A DNA stretch of 64,000 bases from Vespa crabro (Eukaryota; Arthropoda; Insecta; Hymenoptera; Vespidae): positions 310,001-374,000 of the forward strand of contig NW_025813595.1 in assembly GCF_910589235.1 (NCBI RefSeq), written 5' to 3'. The notes under the pieces are model-generated. The model was not told the origin of the DNA. It made no database searches and saw nothing but the letters and a program-made list of their open reading frames with translations. Of the stretch, positions 1 through 10,904 are shown piece by piece. The stretch's first letter is position 1. Each line of letters opens with the position of its first letter. A program made the position numbers and the translations under genes.

Positions 1-3000
1 TTTAAACATAGTAAAAACGTTATATTCTTGTTATATTCTTTATTCTGCATCGATAGAATATAAAATCAATGAAATTGAACGAGATTTCAAGTTTTCGTTT
101 TTGGACGATACGCGTATATGAGCGAAAAATCGTATATACGATATGAAAGAATGTTAAAAACGTTGATTGCAATATAAAATAGATGTTTGATCTTTTGAAA
201 TGCAATGTTCTGACTCGATTGGTAACATTATTCTAACTGTGGCACAAGTATTATTAAAGATTTCACGATTTTATCTTCGCATATACCGAAATTCGCGTAT
301 GTCGATTACGTTTTTCGACAATTATCATATGAAAACGCGTATTTAAACATAGTAAAAACGTTATATTCTTGTTATATTCTTTATTCTGCATCGACAGAAT
401 ATAAAATCAATGAAATTGAACGAGATTTCAAGTTTTCGTTTTTCGACGATACGCGTATATGAGCGAAAAATCGTATATACGATATGAATGAATGTTAAAA
501 ACTTTGATTCCAATATAAAATAGATGTTTGATCTTATGAAATGCAATGTTCTGAATCGATTGGTAACATTTTTCTAACTGTGGCACAAGTATTATTAAAG
601 ATTTCGCGATTTTATCTTCGCATATACCGAAATTCGCGTATGTAGATTAGGTTTTTCGACAATTATCATATGAAAACGCGTATTTAAACATAGTAAAAAC
701 GTTATATTCTTGTTATATTCTTTATTCTGCATAGATAGAATATAATATCAATGAAATTGAACGAGATTTCAAGTTTTCGTTTTTCGACGATACGCGTATA
801 TGAGCGAAAAATCGTATAAACGATATGAATGAATGTTAAAAACTTTGATTCCAATATAAAATAGATGTTTGATCTTATGAAATGCAATGTTCTGATTCGA
901 TTGGTAACATTTTTCTAAATGTGGCACAAGTATTATTAAAGATTTCACGATTTCATCTTCGCATATACCGAAATTAGCGTATGTCGATTACGTTTTTCGA
1001 CAATTATCATATGAAAACGCGTATTTAAACATAGTAAAAACGTTATATTCTTGTAATATTCTTTATTCTGCATCGATAGAATATAAAATCAATTAAATTG
1101 AACGAGATTTCAAGTTTTCGTTTTTCGACGATACGCGTGTATGAGCGAAAAATCGTATATACGATATGAAAGAATGTTAAAAACTTAAATTCCAATATAA
1201 AATAGATGTTTGATCTTATGAAATGCAATGTTCTGAATCGATTGGTAACATTTTTCTAACTGTGGCACAAGTATTATTAAAGATTTCACGATTTTATCTT
1301 CGCATATACCGAAATTCGCGTATGTCGATTACGTTTTTCGACAAATATCATATGAAAACACGTATTTAAACATAGTAAAAACGTTATATTCTTGTAATAT
1401 TCTTTATTCTGCATCGATAGAATATAAAATCAATGAAATTGAACGAGATTTCAAGTTTTCTTTTTTCGACGATACGCGTATATGAGCGAAAAATCGTATA
1501 TACGATATGAAAGAATGTTAAAAACTTTGATTCCAATATAAAATAGATGTTTGATCTTATGAAATGCAATGTTCTGAATCGATTGGTGACATTTTTCTAA
1601 CTGTGGCACAAGTATTATTAAAGATTTCACGATTTCATCTTCGCATATACCGAAATTAGCGTATGTCGATTACGTTTTTCGACAATTATCATATGAAAAC
1701 GCGTATTTAAACATATTAAAAACGGTATATTCTTGTTATATTCTTTATTCTGCATCGATAGAATATAAAATCATTGAAATTGAACGAGATTTCAAGTTTT
1801 CGTTTTTCGACGATACGCGTATTTGAGCGAAAAATCGTATATACGATATGAAAGAATGTTAAAAACTTTGATTCCAATATAAAATAGATGTTTTATCTTA
1901 TGAAATGCAATGTTCTGAATCGATTGGTAACATTTTTCTAAGTGTGGCACAAGTATTATTAAAGATTTCACGATTTTATCTTCGCATATACCGAAATTCG
2001 CGTATGTCGATTACGTTTTTCGACAATTATCATATGAAAACGCGTATTTAAACATAGCAAAAAAGTTATATTCTTGTTATATTCTTTATTCTGCATCGAT
2101 AGAATATAAAATCAATGAAATTGAACGAGATTTCAAGTTTTCATTTTTCGACGATACGCGTATATGAGCGAAAAATCGTATATACGATATGAAAGAATGT
2201 TAAAAACTTTGATTCCAATATAAAATAGATGTTTGATCTTATGAAATGCAATGTTCTGAATCGATTGGTAACATTTTTGTAACTGTGGCACAAGTATTAT
2301 TAAAGATTTCACGATTTTATCTTCGCATATACCGAAATTCGCGTATGTCGATTACGTTTTTCGACAATTATCATATGAAAACGCGTATTTAAACATAGTA
2401 AAAACGTTATATTCTTGTTCTATTCTTTATTCTGCATCGATAGAATATAAAATCAATGAAATTGAACGAGATTTCAAGTTTTCGTTTTTCGACGATACGC
2501 GTATATGAGCGAAAAATCGTATATACGATATGAAAGAATGTTAAAAACTTTGATTCCAATATAAAATAGATGTTTGATCTTATGAAATGCAATGTTCTGA
2601 ATCGATTGGTAACATTTTTCTAAGTGTGGCACAAGTATTATTAAAGATTTCACGATTTTATCTTCGCATATACCGAAATTCGCGTATGTCGATTACGTTT
2701 TTCGACAATTATCATATGAAAACGCGTATTTAAACATAGTAAAAACGTTATATTCTTGTTATATTCTTTATTCTGCATCGATAGAATATAAAATCAATGA
2801 AATTGAACGAGATTTCAAGTTTTCGTTTTTCGACGATACGCGTATATGAGCGAAATATCTTATAGACGATATGAAAGAATGTTAAAAACTTTGATTCCAA
2901 TATAAAATAGATGTTTGATCTTATGAAATGCAATGTTCTGGATCGATTGGTATCATTTTTCTAACTGTGGCACAAGTATTATTAAAGATTTCACGATTTT

Positions 3001-3069
3001 ATCTTCGCATATACCGAAATACGCGTATGTCGATTACGTTTTTCGACAATTATCATATGAAAACGCGTA
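1..3069 (+). repeat. Monomers 1-9, diverse 341-bp copies
   Basis: Nine full-length monomers without indels. Monomer 1 carries several private changes (TTGATTGCAA near 164, CTTTTGAAAT near 193, GACTCG near 211, ATTATTC near 228). Monomer 3 (683-1023) has a single change in the right hairpin arm (ATAAACG) while its left arm stays CGTATAT. Monomers 3 and 5 share GATTTCATCTTCGC followed by AAATTAGCG. Monomer 7 (2047-2387) is related to monomer 13 (4090-4430) through AAAAAAGTTATATTC and TTTTTGTAACTG, an offset of 2,043 bp. Monomer 9 shares GTTCTGGATCG and GGTATCATT with 5454-5795. Confidence 0.85.
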
Positions 3070-3748
3070 TTTAAACATAGTAACGTTATATTCTTGTTAT
3101 ATTCTTTATTCTGCAACGATAGAATATAAAATCAATGAAATTGAACGAGATTTCAAGATTTCGTTTTTCGACGATACGCGTATATGATCGAAAAATCGTA
3201 TATACGATGTGAAAGAATGTTAAAAACTTTGATTCCAATATAAAATAGATGTTTGATCTTATGAAATGCAATGTTCTGAATCGATTGGTAACATTTTTCT
3301 AACTGTGGCACAAGTATTATTAAAGATTTCATGATTTTATCTTCGCATATACCGAAATTCGCGTATGTCGATTACGTTTTTCGACAATTATCATATGAAG
3401 AAGCGTATTTAAACATAGTAAAAACGTTACATTCTTGTTATATTCTTTATTCTGCATCGATAGAATATAAAATCAATGAAATTGAACGAGATTTCAAGTT
3501 TTCGTTTTTGGACGATACGCGTACATGAGCGAAAAATCGTATAACCGATTAGAAAGAATGTTAAAAACTTTGATTCCAATATAAAATAGATGTTTGATCT
3601 TATGAAATGCAATGTTCTGAATCGATTGGTAACATTTCTCTAACTGTGACACAAGTATTATTAAAGATTTCACGATTTTATCTTCGCATATACCGAAATT
3701 CGCGTATGTCGATTACGTTTTTCGACAATTATCATATGAAAACGCGTA
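3070..3748 (+). repeat. 679-bp dimer, diverged copy (338 + 341 bp)
   Basis: The first monomer (3070-3407) lacks three A residues (CATAGTAACG instead of CATAGTAAAAACG) and has TGCAACGATAG, CAAGATTTCG, GATGTGAAAG and GATTTCATGA. The second has GAAGAAGCG at its boundary and CGTTACATTC. The same combination recurs twice at 5796-7153. This copy has extra differences in its second monomer (TTTGGACGATA, CGTACATGAGCG, CGTATAACCGATT), so it is older or a mosaic. Confidence 0.85.
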
Positions 3749-5795
3749 TTTAAACATAGTAAAAACGTTATATTCTTGTTATATTCTTTATTCTGCATCG
3801 ATAGAATTTAAAATCAATGAAATTGAACGAGATTTCAAGTTTTCGTTTTTGGACGATACGCGTATATGAGCGAAAAATCGTATATACGATATGAAAGAAT
3901 GTTAAAAACTTTGATTCCAATATAAAATAGATGTTTGATCTTATGAAATGCAATGTTCTGAATCGATTGGTAACATTTCTCTAACTGTGGCACAAGTATT
4001 ATTAAAGATTTCACGATTTTATCTTCGCATATACCGAAATTCGCGTATGTCGATTACGTTTTTCGACAATTATCATATGAAAACGCGTATTTAAACATAG
4101 TAAAAAAGTTATATTCTTGTTATATTCTTTATTCTGCATCGATAGAATATAAAATCAATGAAATTGAACGAGATTTCAAGTTTTCATTTTTCGACGATAC
4201 GCGTATATGAGCGAAAAATCGTATATACGATATGAAAGAATGTTAAAAACTTTGATTCCAATATAAAATAGATGTTTGATCTTATGAAATGCAATGTTCT
4301 GAATCGATTGGTAACATTTTTGTAACTGTGGCACAAGTATTATTAAAGATTTCACGATTTTATCTTCGCATATACCGAAATTCGCGTATGTCGATTACGT
4401 TTTTCGACAATTATCATATGAAAACGCGTATTTAAACATAGTAAAAACGTTATATTCTTGTTATATTCTTTATTCTGCATCGATAGAATATAAAATCAAT
4501 GAAATTGAACGAGATTTCAAGTTTTCGTTTTTCGACGATACGCGTATATGAGCGAAATATCGTATAGACGATATGAAAGAATGTTAAAAACTTTGATTCC
4601 AATATAAAATAGATGTTTGATCTTATGAAATGCAATGTTCTGAATCGATTGGTAACATTTCTCTAACTGTGGCACAAGTATTATTAAAGATTTCACGATT
4701 TTATCTTCGCATATACCGAAATTCACGTATGTCGATTACGTTTTTCGACAATTATCATATGAAAACGCGTATTTAAACATAGTAAAAACGTTATATTCTT
4801 GTTATATTCTTTTTTCTGCATCGATAGAATATAAAATCAATGAAATTGAACGAGATTTCAAGTTTTCTTTTTTCGACGATACGCGTATATGAGCGAAAAA
4901 TCGTATATACGATATGAAAGAATGTTAAAAACTTTGATTCCAATATAAAATAGATGTTTGATCTTATGAAATGCAATGTTCTGAATCGATTGGTAACATT
5001 TTTCTAACTGTGGCACAAGTATTATTAAAGATTTCACGATTTCATCTTCGCATATACCGAAATTAGCGTATGTCGATTACGTTTTTCGACAATTATCATA
5101 TGAAAACGCGTATTTAAACATAGTAAAAACGTTATATTCTTGTTATATTCTTTATTCTGCATCGATAGAATATAAAATCAATGAAATTGAACGAGATTTC
5201 AAGTTTTCGTTTTTCGACGATACGCGTATATGAGCGAAAAATCGTATATACGATATGAAAGAATGTTAAAAACTTTGATTCCAATATAAAATAGATGTTT
5301 GATCTTATGAAATGCAATGTTCTGAATCGATTGGTAACATTTTTCTAACTGTGGCACAAGTATTATTAAAGATTTCACGATTTTATCTTCGCACATACCG
5401 AAATTCGCGTATGTCGATTACGTTTTTCGACAAATATCATATGAAAACACGTATTTAAACATAGTAAAAACGTTATATTCTTGTTATATTCTTTATTCTG
5501 CATCGATAGATTATAAAATCAATGAAATTGAACGAGATTTCAAGTTTTCGTTTTTCGACGATACGCGTATATGACCGAAAAATCGTATATACGATATGAA
5601 AGAATGTTAAAAACTTTGATTCCAATATAAAATAGATGTTCTGATCTTATGAAATGCAATGTTCTGGATCGATTGGTATCATTTTTCTAACTGTGGCACA
5701 AGTATTATTAAAGATTTCACGATTTTATTTTCGCATATACCGAAATTCGCGTATGTCGATTACGTTTTTCGACAATTATCATATGAAAACGCGTA
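3749..5795 (+). repeat. Monomers 12-17, mosaic of earlier types
   Basis: Six monomers that reuse variants of the first 3 kb in a different order. 4553 has CGAAATATCGTATAGACG, close to 2851. The monomer at 4772 has TTTTCTTTTTTCGAC and AAATTAGCG, like the one at 1365. The monomer at 5454 is 342 bp long because of one inserted base (GATGTTCTGATC near 5640) and ends with the GGTATCATT variant shared with 2950. The offsets differ from pair to pair (1,702, 2,043, 2,726 and 3,407 bp), so several overlapping exchanges are needed. Confidence 0.8.
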
Positions 5796-7153
5796 TTTAA
5801 ACATAGTAACGTTATATTCTTGTTATATTCTTTATTCTGCAACGATAGAATATAAAATCAATGAAATTGAACGAGATTTCAAGATTTCGTTTTTCGACGA
5901 TACGCGTATATGAGCGAAAAATCGTATATACGATGTGAAAGAATGTTAAAAACTTTGATTCCAATATAAAATAGATGTTTGATCTTATGAAATGCAATGT
6001 TCTGAATCGATTGGTAACATTTTTCTAACTGTGGCACAAGTATTATTAAAGATTTCATGATTTTATCTTCGCATATACCGAAATTCGCGTATGTCGATTA
6101 CGTTTTTCGACAATTATCATATGAAGAAGCGTATTTAAACATAGTAAAAACGTTACATTCTTGTTATATTCTTTATTCTGCATCGATAGAATATAAAATC
6201 AATGAAATTGAACGAGATTTCAAGATTTCGTTTTTCGACGATACGCGTATATGAGCGAAAAATCGTATATACGATATGAAAGAATGTCAAGAACATTGAT
6301 TCCAATATAAAATAGATGTTTGATCTTATGAAATGCAATGTTCTGAATCGATTGGTAACATTTTTCTAACTGTGGCATAAGTATTATTAAAGATTTCACG
6401 ATTTTATCTTCGCATATACCGAAATTCGCGTATGTCGATTACGTTTTTCGACAATTATCATATGAAAACGCGTATTTAAACATAGTAACGTTATATTCTT
6501 GTTATATTCTTTATTCTGCAACGATAGAATATAAAATCAATGAAATTGAACGAGATTTCAAGATTTCGTTTTTCGACGATACGCGTATATGAGCGAAAAA
6601 TCGTATATACGATGTGAAAGAATGTTAAAAACTTTGATTCCAATATAAAATAGATGTTTGATCTTATGAAATGCAATGTTCTGAATCGATTGGTAACATT
6701 TTTCTAACTGTGGCACAAGTATTATTAAAGATTTCATGATTTTATCTTCGCATATACCGAAATTCGCGTATGTCGATTACGTTTTTCGACAATTATCATA
6801 TGAAGAAGCGTATTTAAACATAGTAAAAACGTTACATTCTTGTTATATTCTTTATTCTGCATCGATAGAATATAAAATCAATGAAATTGAACGAGATTTC
6901 AAGATTTCGTTTTTCGACGATACGCGTATATGAGCGAAAAATCGTATATACGATATGAAAGAATGTCAAGAACATTGATTCCAATATAAAATAGATGTTT
7001 GATCTTATGAAATGCAATGTTCTGAATCGATTGGTAACATTTTTCTAACTGTGGCATAAGTATTATTAAAGATTTCACGATTTTATCTTCGCATATACCG
7101 AAATTCGCGTATGTCGATTACGTTTTTCGACAATTATCATATGAAAACGCGTA
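5796..7153 (+). repeat. Tandem duplication of a 679-bp dimer
   Basis: 5796-6474 and 6475-7153 are two consecutive copies of a dimer made of a 338-bp and a 341-bp monomer. I found no difference between them. Shared marks are the three-base deletion CATAGTAACG, TGCAACGATAG, GATGTGAAAG, GATTTCATGA, GAAGAAGCG, CGTTACATTC, AATGTCAAGAACATTG and GGCATAAG. Lack of divergence implies a very recent event, or an assembly duplication that reads should confirm. Confidence 0.9.
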
Positions 7154-8517
7154 TTTAAACATAGTAAAAAAGTTATATTCTTGTTATATTCTTTATTCTG
7201 CATCGATAGAATATAAAATCAATGAAATTGAACGAGATTTCAAGTTTTAGTTTTTCGACGATACGCGTATATGAGCGAAAAATCGTATATACGATATGAA
7301 AGAATGTTAAAAACTTTGATTCCAATATAAAATAGATGTTTGATCTTATGAAATGCAATGTTCTGAATCGATTAGTAACATTTTTCTAAGTGTGGCATAA
7401 GTATTATTAAAGATTTCACGATTTTATCTTCGCATATACCGAAATTCGCGTATGTCGATTACGTTTTTCGACAATTATCATATGAAAACGCGTATTTAAA
7501 CATAGTAAAAACGTCATATTCTTGTTATATTCTTTATTCTGCATCGATAGAATATAAAATCAATGAAATTGAACGAGATTTCAAGTTTTTGTTTTTCGAC
7601 GATACGCGTATATGAGCGAAAAATCGTATATACGATATGAAAGAATGTTAAAAACTTTGATTCCAATATAAAATAGATGTTTGATCTTATGAAATGCAAT
7701 GTTCTGAATCGATTGGTAACATTTTTCTAACTGTGGCACAAGTATTATTAAAGAATTCGCGATTTTATCTTCGCATATACCGAAATTCGCGTATGTCGAT
7801 TACGTTTTTCGACAATTATCATATGAAAACGCGTATTTAAACATAGTAAAAACGTTATATTCTTGTTATATTCTTTATTCTGCTTCGATAGAATATAAAA
7901 TCAATGAAATTGAACGAGATTTCAAGTTTTCGTTTTTCGACGATACGCGTATATGAGCGAAAAATCGTATATACGATATGAATGAAAGTTAAAAACTTTG
8001 ATTCCAATATAAAATAGATGTTTGATCTTATGAAATGCAATGTTCTGAATCGATTGGTAACATTTTTCTAACTATGGCACGAGTATTATTAAAGATTTCG
8101 CGATTTTATCTTCGCATATACCGAAATTCGCGTATGTCGGTTACGTTTTACGACAATTATCATATGAAAACGCGTATTTAAACATAGTGAAAAAGTTATG
8201 TTCTTGTTATATTCTTTATTCTGCATCGATAGAATATAAAATCCATGAAATTGAACGAGATTTCAAGTTTTCGTTTTTCGACGATACGCGTATATGAGCG
8301 AAAAATCGTATATACGATATGAAAGAATGTTAAAAACTTTGATTCCAATATAAAATAGATGTTTGATCTTATGAAATGCAATGTTCTGAATCGATTAGTA
8401 ACATTTTTCTAACTGTGGCACAAGTATTATTAAAGATTTCGCGATTTTATCTTCGCATATACCGAAATTCGCGTATGTCGATTACGTTTTTCGACAATTA
8501 TCATATGAAAACGCGTA
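7154..8517 (+). repeat. Monomers 22-25, no clear higher-order unit
   Basis: Four 341-bp monomers with private combinations: CAAGTTTTAG near 7245, CGTCATATTC at 7513, TGCTTCGATAG near 7882, and GTCGGTTACGTTTTACG near 8137. CGTCATATTC recurs near 8876 and 29667, and TGCTTCGATAG recurs near 12656, 27310 and 29356. No dimer or longer period is evident inside this stretch. Confidence 0.75.
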
Positions 8518-10241
8518 TTTAAACATAGTAAGAACGTTATATTCTTGTTAAATTCTTTATTCTGCATCGATAGAATATAAAATCAATGAAATTGAAAGAG
8601 ATTTCAAGTTTTCGTTTTTCGACGATACGCGTATTTGAGCGAAAAATCGTATATACGATATGAAAGAATGTTAAAAACTTTTATTCCAATATAAAATAGA
8701 TGTTTGATCTTATGAAATGCAATGTTCTGAATCGATTGGTAACATTTCTCTAACTGTGGCACAAGTATTATTAAAGATTTCACGATTTTATCTTCGCATA
8801 TACCGAAATTCGCGTATGTCGATTACGTTTTTCGACAATTATCATATGAAAACGCGTATTTAAACATAGTAAAAACGTCATATTCTTGTTATATTCTTTA
8901 TTCTGCATCGATAGAATATAAAATCAATGAAATTGAACGAGATTTCAAGTTTTCGTTTTTCGACGATACGCGTATATGAGCGAAAAATCGTATATACGAT
9001 ATGAAAGAATGTTAAAAACTTTGATTCCAATATAAAATAGATGTTTGATCTTATGAAATGCAATGTTCTGAATCGATTAGTAACATTTATCTAACTGTGG
9101 CACAAGTATTATTAAAGATTTCGCGATTTTATCTTCGCATATACCGAAATTCGCGTATGTCGATTAGGTTTTTCGACAATTATCATATGAAAACGCGTAT
9201 TTAAACATAGTAAAAACGTTATATTCTTGTTATATTCTTTATTCTGCATCGATAGAATATAAAATCAATGAAATTGAACGAGATTTCAAGTTTTCGTTTT
9301 TGGACGATACGCGTATATGAGCGAAAAATCGTATATACGATATGAAAGAATGTTAAGAACTTTTATTCCAATATAAAATAGATGTTTGATTTTATGATAT
9401 GCAATGTTCTGAATCGATTGGTAACATTTTTCTAACTGTGGCATAAGTATTATTAAAGATTTCACGATTTTATCTTCTCATATACCGAAATTCGCGTATG
9501 TCGATTACGTTTTTCGACAATTATCATATGAAAACGCGTATTTAAACATAGTAAAAACGTTATATTCTTGTTATATTCTTTATTCTGCATCGATAGAATA
9601 TAAAATCAATGAAATTGAACGAGATTTCAAGTTTTCGTTTTTCGAGGATACGCGTATATGAGCGAAAAATCGTATATACGATATGAAAGAATGTTAAAAA
9701 CTTTGATTCCAATATAAAATAGATGTTTGATCTTATGAAATGCAATGTTCTGAATCGATTGGTAACATTTTTCTAACTGTGGCCCAAGTATTATTAAAGA
9801 TTTTACGATTTTATCTTCGCATATACCGAAATTCGCGTATGTCGATTACGTTTTTCGAAAATTATCATATGAAAACGCGTATTTAAACATAGTAAAAACG
9901 TTATATTCTTGTTATATTCTTTATTCTGCATCGATAGAATATAAAATCAATGAAATTGAACGAGATTTCAAGTTTTCGTTTTTCGACGATACGCGTATAT
10001 GAGCGAAAAATCGTATATACGATATGAAAGAATGTTAAGAACTTTTATTCCAATATAAAATAGATGTTTGATTTTATGATATGCAATGTTCTGAATCGAT
10101 TGGTAACATTTTTCTAACTGTGGCATAAGTATTATTAAAGATTTCACGATTTTATCTTCTCATATACCGAAATTCGCGTATGTCGATTACGTTTTTCGAC
10201 AATTATCATATGAAAACGCGTATTTAAACATAGTAAAAACG

Positions 10242-10263
10242 TTATATTCTTGTTATATTCTTT
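10242..10263 (+). repeat. 11-bp tandem direct repeat inside the monomer
   Basis: TTATATTCTTG is followed immediately by TTATATTCTTT, 10 of 11 bases identical (monomer positions 20-30 and 31-41). The pair is present in almost every monomer. In the six 329-bp monomers exactly one 11-bp unit is missing, as expected from replication slippage or recombination between the two units. Shown here in the reference copy. Confidence 0.9.
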
Positions 10264-10285
10264 ATTCTGCATCGATAGAATATAA
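10253..10285. other. Inverted repeat, 8-bp arms
   Basis: TTATATTC (monomer 31-38) and GAATATAA (56-63) are perfect reverse complements around a 17-base loop. The upstream 11-bp duplicate (20-27) offers an alternative left arm. It could form a weak hairpin in single-stranded DNA or a transcript; no function can be shown from sequence alone. Confidence 0.65.
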
Positions 10286-10334
10286 AATCAATGAAATTGA
10301 ACGAGATTTCAAGTTTTCGTTTTTCGACGATACG

Positions 10335-10364
10335 CGTATATGAGCGAAAAATCGTATATACGAT
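10335..10364. other. Hairpin and overlapping 14-bp palindrome
   Basis: CGTATAT (monomer 113-119) and ATATACG (134-140) can form a 7-bp stem with a 14-base loop. The right arm also lies in a perfect 14-bp palindrome, ATCGTATATACGAT (129-142), so the two structures compete. In all six 329-bp monomers positions 116 and 137 change together (A to T and T to A): the long stem is kept (CGTTTAT/ATAAACG) but the palindrome is broken. This is the most palindrome-dense part of the monomer. Confidence 0.7.
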
Positions 10365-10434
10365 ATGAAAGAATGTTAAAAACTTTGATTCCAATATAAA
10401 ATAGATGTTTGATCTTATGAAATGCAATGTTCTG

Positions 10435-10442
10435 AATCGATT
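10435..10442. other. 8-bp palindrome AATCGATT
   Basis: A perfect palindrome at monomer positions 213-220, with a ClaI core ATCGAT. A second ATCGAT lies at 49-54. Both sit in the matching contexts TTCTGAATCGAT and TTCTGCATCGAT, one of the hints that the monomer has two related halves. Confidence 0.6.
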
Positions 10443-10904
10443 GGTAACATTTTTCTAACTGTGGCACAAGTATTATTAAAGATTTCACGATTTTATCTTC
10501 GCATATACCGAAATTCGCGTATGTCGATTACGTTTTTCGACAATTATCATATGAAAACGCGTATTTAAACATAGTGAAAACGTTATATTCTTGTTATATT
10601 CTTTATTCTGCATCGATAGAATATAAAATCGTTGAAATTGAACGAGATTTCAAGTTTTCGTTTCTCGACGATACGCGTATATGAGCGAAAAATCGTATAT
10701 ACGATATGAAAGAGTGTTAAGAACTTTTTTTCCAATATAAAATAGATGTTTGATCTTATGATATGCAATGTTCTGAATAGATTGGTAACATTTTTCTAAC
10801 TGTGGCACAAGTATTATTAAAGATTTCACGATTTTATCTTCACATATACCGAAATTCGCGTATGTCGATTACGAGTTTCGACAATTATCATATGAAAACG
10901 CGTA

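Larger units (their letters stand above)
10223..10563 (+). repeat. Reference 341-bp monomer (no. 31)
   Basis: This copy matches the majority base at every position I checked, so it serves as the consensus. It has 46 C and 52 G (28.7 % GC) and 22 CpG dinucleotides. Within it lie an 11-bp tandem repeat (monomer positions 20-41), a hairpin (31-63), a second hairpin overlapping a 14-bp palindrome (113-142), an 8-bp palindrome (213-220), and the motif CGTTTTTCGAC at both 96-106 and 309-319. ACGCGT occurs at 110-115 and 335-340, and CATATG once at 326-331. MluI digestion of the genome should therefore give 225- and 116-bp bands, and NdeI a 341-bp ladder. Confidence 0.9.
8518..10904 (+). repeat. 682-bp dimeric alternation, seven monomers
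   Basis: Monomers starting at 8518, 9200, 9882 and 10564 carry a changed block reading CTTTTATTCC or, in the last, CTTTTTTTCC; three of them also have TTAAGAAC. The monomers between carry the standard TTAAAAACTTTGATTCC. The pair at 9200 and 9882 is nearly identical and also shares TTTTATGATATGC, GGCATAAG and CTTCTCATATACC. This is a short higher-order repeat with a two-monomer unit. Confidence 0.8.

Noticed and set aside
1..341. First monomer as the edge of the array
   Set aside because: It has several private changes, as array edges often do, but it is full length, starts at base 1 in register and has no unique flank, so an edge cannot be claimed.
10242..10285. TATA-box promoter from TTATATTC and AATATAAAAT
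   Set aside because: TATA-like strings are expected by chance at 71 % AT and no initiator, downstream gene or terminator supports a promoter.
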